A DNA stretch of 64,000 bases from contig NZ_CP126604.1 of NCBI RefSeq assembly GCF_008364625.2, positions 1,240,001-1,304,000 on the forward strand. The letters are read 5' to 3'. This document shows positions 59,167 to 64,000 of this stretch, piece after piece. The position numbers and the translations under genes are program-made. Each line of letters starts with the position of its first letter. Within the stretch, counting starts at the first letter, position 1. Source of the DNA: Enterobacter dykesii (GTDB lineage Bacteria; Pseudomonadota; Gammaproteobacteria; Enterobacterales; Enterobacteriaceae). The notes under the pieces were generated by a model. It was not told where the DNA came from, searched no databases, and saw only the letters and a list, made by a program, of their open reading frames with translations.

Positions 59167-60852
59167 ATGTCGTCAGGTAAATACCGCCAGCAGGACGTCC
59201 GCGCCGCGCGCGGCACCACGCTTACCGCCAAAAGCTGGCTCACCGAAGCCCCGCTGCGCATGTTGATGAACAACCTCGACCCTGAGGTGGCGGAAAACCC
59301 CCACGAGCTGGTGGTCTACGGCGGCATTGGCCGCGCCGCGCGCAACTGGGAATGCTATGACGCAATTGTAAAATCCCTGACCGAACTCGAACACGACGAA
59401 ACCCTGCTGGTGCAGTCCGGCAAGCCGGTTGGCGTGTTCAAAACGCACAAAAACGCCCCGCGCGTGCTGATCGCTAACTCTAACCTCGTGCCGCACTGGG
59501 CCACCTGGGAGCACTTCAACGAACTGGACGCAAAAGGGCTGGCGATGTATGGCCAGATGACAGCGGGGAGCTGGATCTACATCGGCAGCCAGGGGATCGT
59601 GCAGGGCACCTACGAGACCTTCGTGGAAGCCGGTCGCCAGCACTATAACGGCTCGCTCAAAGGCCGCTGGGTATTGACCGCGGGTCTTGGCGGCATGGGC
59701 GGCGCGCAGCCGCTGGCCGCCACGCTTGCCGGCGCGTGCTCGCTGAACATTGAGTGCCAGCAGAGCCGCATTGATTTCCGTCTGCGCACCCGCTACGTCG
59801 ATGAGCAGGCAACCGATCTGGACGATGCGCTGGCGCGTATCAAAAAATACACTTCCGAAGATAAAGCCGTGTCGATTGCCCTGTGCGGCAACGCGGCGGA
59901 CATTCTCCCACAGCTCGTCGCCCGCGGCGTGCGTCCGGATCTGGTCACCGACCAGACCAGCGCCCATGACCCGCTGCACGGCTATCTGCCAAAAGGCTGG
60001 ACGTGGGAAGAATATCAGCAAAAAGCGGAAATCGACCCGGAAGGCACGGTACTTGCTGCGAAACGCGCCATGGCCGAGCACGTCTCCGCCATGCTGGCCT
60101 TCAGCCGGATGGGCATTCCGACCTTTGACTACGGCAACAACATCCGCCAGATGGCGAAAGAGATGGGCGTGAATAACGCGTTTGACTTCCCGGGCTTCGT
60201 TCCTGCCTATATTCGCCCGCTGTTCTGCCGCGGTATCGGCCCGTTCCGCTGGGTTGCCCTGTCCGGCGACCCGGAGGACATCTACAAAACCGACGCCAAA
60301 GTGAAGGAGATCGTCGCCGATGACGAGCATCTTCACCACTGGCTGGACATGGCCCGCGAGCGCATCAACTTCCAGGGCCTGCCGGCGCGTATCTGCTGGG
60401 TAGGGCTGGAGTGGCGTCAAAAACTCGGCCTCGCCTTCAACGAAATGGTGCGCAGCGGTGAAGTCTCCGCGCCGATCGTCATCGGCCGCGATCACCTGGA
60501 CTCCGGCTCCGTCGCCAGCCCGAACCGCGAAACCGAAGCCATGCGCGACGGCTCGGATGCGGTCTCCGACTGGCCGTTGCTGAACGCTCTGCTGAATACC
60601 GCCAGCGGCGCGACCTGGGTGTCGCTGCACCACGGCGGCGGCGTGGGGATGGGCTTCTCCCAGCATTCCGGGATGGTCATCGTCTGCGACGGAACCGATG
60701 AAGCCGCCGCGCGTATCGCTCGCGTACTGCACAACGACCCGGCAACCGGCGTGATGCGTCACGCGGATGCGGGTTACGAAATTGCCATTGACTGTGCCAA
60801 AGAGCAGGGCCTTAACCTGCCGATGATCCCTGCCACACAAGGAAAGCATTAA
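59167..60852 (+). CDS. hutU: Urocanate hydratase
   Basis: Second step of histidine degradation; converts urocanate to imidazolonepropionate with tightly bound NAD+. 561 residues. Dinucleotide region [20 protein letters not shown] (about 165–185); active-site Cys/His region in [36 protein letters not shown] near the end is invariant in the family. [12 protein letters not shown] start after GAGGAG; the in-frame ATG 20 codons earlier lacks a binding site. Overlaps hutH by one base. Confidence 0.97.
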   Translation: MSSGKYRQQDVRAARGTTLTAKSWLTEAPLRMLMNNLDPEVAENPHELVVYGGIGRAARNWECYDAIVKSLTELEHDETLLVQSGKPVGVFKTHKNAPRVLIANSNLVPHWATWEHFNELDAKGLAMYGQMTAGSWIYIGSQGIVQGTYETFVEAGRQHYNGSLKGRWVLTAGLGGMGGAQPLAATLAGACSLNIECQQSRIDFRLRTRYVDEQATDLDDALARIKKYTSEDKAVSIALCGNAADILPQLVARGVRPDLVTDQTSAHDPLHGYLPKGWTWEEYQQKAEIDPEGTVLAAKRAMAEHVSAMLAFSRMGIPTFDYGNNIRQMAKEMGVNNAFDFPGFVPAYIRPLFCRGIGPFRWVALSGDPEDIYKTDAKVKEIVADDEHLHHWLDMARERINFQGLPARICWVGLEWRQKLGLAFNEMVRSGEVSAPIVIGRDHLDSGSVASPNRETEAMRDGSDAVSDWPLLNALLNTASGATWVSLHHGGGVGMGFSQHSGMVIVCDGTDEAAARIARVLHNDPATGVMRHADAGYEIAIDCAKEQGLNLPMIPATQGKH

Positions 60853-62372
60853 TGAACGCATTAACACTCACTCCCGGCTCGCTGACGCTCAAGCAGCTGC
60901 GTAACGTCTGGCGCAAGCCGGTTACCCTGTCGCTGGATGCAAGCGCCCACGCCGCCATTAACGACAGCGTCGCCTGCGTCGAAGCCATCGTTGCCGAAGG
61001 GCGCACCGCCTACGGGATTAACACCGGCTTTGGCCTGCTGGCGCAGACCCGCATCGCCACACACGATCTGGAAAACCTGCAGCGTTCGCTGGTGCTGTCA
61101 CATGCGGCGGGCGTGGGTCAGCCGCTGGAGGATGAGATTGTCCGTCTGATGATGGTTCTCAAAATCAACAGCCTGGCCCGCGGCTTCTCCGGCATTCGCC
61201 TGAGCGTGATTCAGGCGCTGATGGCGCTGGTCAATGCGGAAGTCTATCCGTGGATCCCGGCAAAAGGCTCTGTTGGCGCATCCGGCGATCTTGCGCCGCT
61301 GGCGCACATGTCGCTGCTGCTGCTGGGCGAAGGCAAAGCGCGCTGGCAGGGCGAGTGGCTTCCTGCGAAAGAGGCGCTGAAAAAAGCCGGGTTAAACCCG
61401 ATCACCCTGGCGGCGAAAGAGGGGCTGGCGCTGCTGAACGGTACCCAGGCATCGACGGCCTTCGCGCTGCGCGGCCTGTTTGAAGCGGAAGATCTGTTTG
61501 CCTCGGCGGTGGTGTGCGGTGCCCTGACCACCGAAGCCGTGCTGGGCTCGCGTCGCCCGTTCGATGCCCGCATCCACGAGGTGCGCGGTCAGCGCGGGCA
61601 GATTGATGCCGCCGCGATGTATCGTCACGTGCTTACCGACACCAGCGAGATCGCGGATTCACACCACAACTGCGAGAAGGTGCAGGATCCGTATTCCCTG
61701 CGCTGCCAGCCGCAGGTGATGGGCGCGTGCCTGACGCAGCTGCGCCAGGCGGCAGAAGTGCTGCTGGTCGAAGCCAACGCGGTGTCCGACAACCCGCTGG
61801 TGTTCGCCCAGGAAAACGAAGTGGTCTCCGGCGGTAACTTCCACGCCGAGCCGGTGGCGATGGCTGCGGATAATATCGCCCTGGCGATTGCCGAAGTCGG
61901 CGCGTTGTCCGAGCGCCGCATCGCGCTGATGATGGATAAACATATGTCCCAGCTGCCGCCGTTCCTGGTGCGTAACGGCGGGGTGAATTCGGGCTTTATG
62001 ATTGCCCAGGTGACCGCGGCGGCGCTGGCGAGCGAGAACAAAGCCCTGTCGCACCCGCACAGCGTGGACAGCCTGCCAACGTCAGCGAACCAGGAAGATC
62101 ACGTTTCGATGGCACCGGCTGCCGGGCGTCGTCTCTGGGAAATGGCCTCCAATACCCGCGGCGTGCTGGCGGTGGAATGGCTGGCGGCAAGTCAGGGTAT
62201 CGATCTGCGTGAAGGGCTAAAATCGAGCCCGCTGCTGGAGCAGGCGCGTCATGTACTGCGCGAGCACGTATCGCACTACGATGACGACCGCTTCTTTGCG
62301 CCGGATATTGATAAGGCGATGCAGCTTCTGGAAGAGGGGCGGCTGGTGGGGTTGTTGCCGCCGGTGCTGTGA
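60852..62372 (+). CDS. hutH: Histidine ammonia-lyase
   Basis: First step of histidine degradation: histidine to trans-urocanate and ammonia. 506 residues. The prosthetic MIO group forms from Ala143-Ser144-Gly145 in [20 protein letters not shown]. Other landmarks: [13 protein letters not shown] and [18 protein letters not shown]. Coupled to hutU by TAATG. hutU and hutH form the second hut operon. Confidence 0.98.
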   Translation: MNALTLTPGSLTLKQLRNVWRKPVTLSLDASAHAAINDSVACVEAIVAEGRTAYGINTGFGLLAQTRIATHDLENLQRSLVLSHAAGVGQPLEDEIVRLMMVLKINSLARGFSGIRLSVIQALMALVNAEVYPWIPAKGSVGASGDLAPLAHMSLLLLGEGKARWQGEWLPAKEALKKAGLNPITLAAKEGLALLNGTQASTAFALRGLFEAEDLFASAVVCGALTTEAVLGSRRPFDARIHEVRGQRGQIDAAAMYRHVLTDTSEIADSHHNCEKVQDPYSLRCQPQVMGACLTQLRQAAEVLLVEANAVSDNPLVFAQENEVVSGGNFHAEPVAMAADNIALAIAEVGALSERRIALMMDKHMSQLPPFLVRNGGVNSGFMIAQVTAAALASENKALSHPHSVDSLPTSANQEDHVSMAPAAGRRLWEMASNTRGVLAVEWLAASQGIDLREGLKSSPLLEQARHVLREHVSHYDDDRFFAPDIDKAMQLLEEGRLVGLLPPVL

Positions 62373-62386
62373 TTTTTTTGCCCAAA

Positions 62387-62407
62387 CCCTCTCCCTGTGG
62401 GAGAGGG
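62387..62407. repeat. Intergenic palindromic repeat (CCCTCTCCC family), copy 3
   Basis: CCCTCTCCC, TGT, GGGAGAGGG: a perfect nine-pair stem 15 bases after hutH, related to the copies at 10453–10488 and 15700–15733. It may also serve as a weak terminator between the convergent hutH and ybhB. Confidence 0.75.
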
Positions 62408-62422
62408 CATTAGCCCGCACTA

Positions 62423-62899
62423 TTATGAATACATCGCCGTAATCGACGCGCTGCCCAGCGAATGGAAATGCACGTTAAACCCCACCATCGCGCCGCTCGC
62501 CCCTTCATCGACCTCAATCTTCTCCACATCCAGCGCGTGCACCGTGAAGATATAGCGGTGGGTTTCCCCTTTTGGCGGCGCCGCGCCGCCGTAGCCCGCT
62601 TTACCAAAATCGGTGCGCGTCTGAACAGCGCCTTCAGGCAGGGCAACCAGGTCTGAACCGGAACCCTGCGGCAGGACGCGCGTGTCGGCAGGCAGGTTCG
62701 CCACAATCCAGTGCCACCAGCCGGAGCCGGTAGGCGCATCCGGGTCGTAGCAGGTCACGACAAAGCTTTTGGTTCCGGCCGGAACCTCGTCCCACGCCAG
62801 GTGCGGGGAGATATTGTCTCCCTGATACCCCATGCCGTTGAATACGTGGCGTTCCGGCAGTTTTTCACCGTCGCGCAGATCTTTACTGATGATTTTCAT
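62423..62899 (-). CDS. ybhB: YbhB, PEBP/Raf kinase inhibitor-like protein
   Basis: 158-residue phosphatidylethanolamine-binding-protein homologue with the two family blocks FVVTCYDPDAPTGSGWWHWI and PPKGETHRYIFTVHALDVEK. Ligand and role in bacteria are not settled. The start MKIISKDLRDGEKLPERHVF gives the E. coli length; 11 more upstream codons in the frame are ignored. Lies next to bioA, as in E. coli. Confidence 0.95.
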   Translation of the reverse strand: MKIISKDLRDGEKLPERHVFNGMGYQGDNISPHLAWDEVPAGTKSFVVTCYDPDAPTGSGWWHWIVANLPADTRVLPQGSGSDLVALPEGAVQTRTDFGKAGYGGAAPPKGETHRYIFTVHALDVEKIEVDEGASGAMVGFNVHFHSLGSASITAMYS

Positions 62900-62947
62900 A
62901 CGGTTTACCCTCGTTGATCGCTCGTTCAGCAAGTGTAATGCATAGGG

Positions 62948-64000
62948 TTATATCGTGAAATGCGCGGGAATGTTAACGGCTGTTACAACCGCGTCGGTTA
63001 ATTTACGCAGCTGCTCCTGCGTAATGCTGTACGGCGGCATCAGGTAGATAAGCTTGCCGAAAGGCCGCACCCAGACGCCCTGCTCAACGAAGAAGCGCTG
63101 CAGGGCCGCCATATTCACCGGATGGGTGGTTTCAATCACCCCGATGGCGCCCAGCACGCGCACGTCTGCCACGAAATTCGCGCCCGAGGCGGCGCTCAGC
63201 TCGTCTTTCAGCTGCGCCTCAATCGCCGCCACCTGCATCTGCCACTCGCCGCTCTCCAGAATGGCGAGGCTTTCGCTTGCGACGGCGCAGGCGAGAGGAT
63301 TACCCATAAACGTCGGGCCGTGCATAAAGCAGCCCGCCTCGCCGTCGCTGATGGTGTCGGCCACCTGGCGGGTCGTGAGCGTGGCGGAGAGCGTCATGGT
63401 GCCGCCGGTCAGCGCTTTACCCAGACACAGAATATCCGGCGCAATGCCCGCATGCTCGCAGGCAAACAGCTTGCCGGTGCGGCCAAAGCCGGTGGCGATC
63501 TCATCGGCAATCAGCAAAATGCCCTCGCGGTCGCACATCTTGCGAATACGCCTCAGCCATTCCGGATGGTACATCCTCATTCCGCCTGCGCCCTGCACAA
63601 CCGGCTCCAGGATCACGGCGGCGATTTCATGGCGATGCGCCGCCATCAGCCGGGCGAAACCGACCATGTCCATCTCGTTCCACTCGCCGTCGAAGCGGCT
63701 CTGCGGGGCCGGAGCGAACAGGTTTTCCGGCAGATAGCCCTTCCACAGGCTGTGCATGGAGTTGTCCGGATCGCACACCGACATCGCCCCGAAGGTATCC
63801 CCGTGATAGCCGTTGCGGAAGGTGAGGAACCGCTGGCGCGTTTCGCCCTTCGCGTGCCAGTACTGCAGCGCCATTTTCATCGCCACTTCCACCGCCACGG
63901 AGCCGGAATCGGCCAGGAACACGCGCTCCAGCGAGTCAGGCGTCATCGCCACCAGACGGCGGCATAAATCCACCGCGGGCCGATGGGTGATTCCGCCAAA
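62948..64000 (-). CDS. bioA: Adenosylmethionine-8-amino-7-oxononanoate aminotransferase, 3' part (window edge)
   Basis: PLP-dependent aminotransferase of biotin synthesis (KAPA to DAPA with S-adenosylmethionine as donor). About 350 of 429 residues are present, from [14 protein letters not shown] to PAHFTI; the first 80 or so lie beyond the right edge. Seen: [35 protein letters not shown] and the PLP lysine in [12 protein letters not shown]. The first in-window Met (63973) is not the start. The divergent bioBFCD would follow outside the window. Confidence 0.96.
   Translation of the reverse strand, partial: FGGITHRPAVDLCRRLVAMTPDSLERVFLADSGSVAVEVAMKMALQYWHAKGETRQRFLTFRNGYHGDTFGAMSVCDPDNSMHSLWKGYLPENLFAPAPQSRFDGEWNEMDMVGFARLMAAHRHEIAAVILEPVVQGAGGMRMYHPEWLRRIRKMCDREGILLIADEIATGFGRTGKLFACEHAGIAPDILCLGKALTGGTMTLSATLTTRQVADTISDGEAGCFMHGPTFMGNPLACAVASESLAILESGEWQMQVAAIEAQLKDELSAASGANFVADVRVLGAIGVIETTHPVNMAALQRFFVEQGVWVRPFGKLIYLMPPYSITQEQLRKLTDAVVTAVNIPAHFTI

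Noticed and set aside
59173..60867. 564-codon open frame opposite hutU
   Set aside because: Shadow of hutU caused by codon bias; no ribosome binding site and a low-complexity His/Arg/Val-rich translation.

Overview
The window is a 64 kb stretch of enterobacterial chromosome. Gene order, protein lengths and many regulatory sites match the Escherichia coli kdp–gltA–sdh/suc–cyd–tol–nad–gal–mod–bio segment. Three features point to an Enterobacter-like or close relative (Lelliottia, Leclercia, Klebsiella side of the family) rather than E. coli: a complete hut (histidine utilisation) cluster between ybhC and ybhB; no rhs, ybgA, dtpD, abrB/ybgOPQD or mngRAB at the places where E. coli K-12 has them; and clearly GC-rich core genes. 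Genus assignment is inference.

Layout. 1–4100 (minus): kdpC (cut by the window edge), kdpB, kdpA, kdpF with a KdpE operator. 4307–5012: ybfA, then an unexplained stretch with a leader-like proline-rich mini-ORF, alternative hairpins and a 35-codon ORF. 5113–10413: phrB, ybgI, pxpBCA (5-oxoprolinase), nei. 10511–22062: gltA (minus) and divergent sdhCDAB–sucABCD, which together give a large part of the TCA cycle. 22795–25936: cydABX–ybgE (bd oxidase) behind a perfect FNR box. 26085–31704: ybgC–tolQRA–tolB–pal–cpoB (envelope constriction). 31866–32377: five tRNA genes (four identical Lys-UUU, one Val-UAC). 32538–38000: nadA, pnuC, zitB, ybgS, aroG, gpmA with NadR, TyrR and Fur boxes. 38122–42474: galETKM with both GalR operators. 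42581–47876: modF, modE, acrZ, modABC (molybdate). 47877–53404: ybhA, broken in two by a 4.7 kb AT-rich island. 53545–55901: pgl and ybhC. 56066–62372: hutIGC and hutUH with HutC, NAC and CRP-type sites. 62423–64000: ybhB and bioA (cut by the window edge).

The one accessory region is the island inside ybhA. It begins with the N-terminal part of a serine recombinase next to one junction. An IS3-family element with a frameshifted orfA lies against this fragment. Beyond the IS is a holin-like C-terminal fragment, then a DUF4238-type gene, a membrane-anchored protein of unknown family, and, beside the other junction, a complete diverged copy of ybhA in the same orientation as the host gene. Joining the two host pieces at the shared CAAAT core restores exactly a 272-codon ybhA. 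The best reading is a decayed phage-like element that integrated site-specifically into ybhA and carries its own replacement of the gene it interrupts. An IS-associated deletion then removed most of its middle.

Everything else is ordinary, well-conserved core genome. Coordinates for start codons were corrected from the longest reading frames using ribosome binding sites and the lengths remembered for E. coli homologues. No database search was possible.
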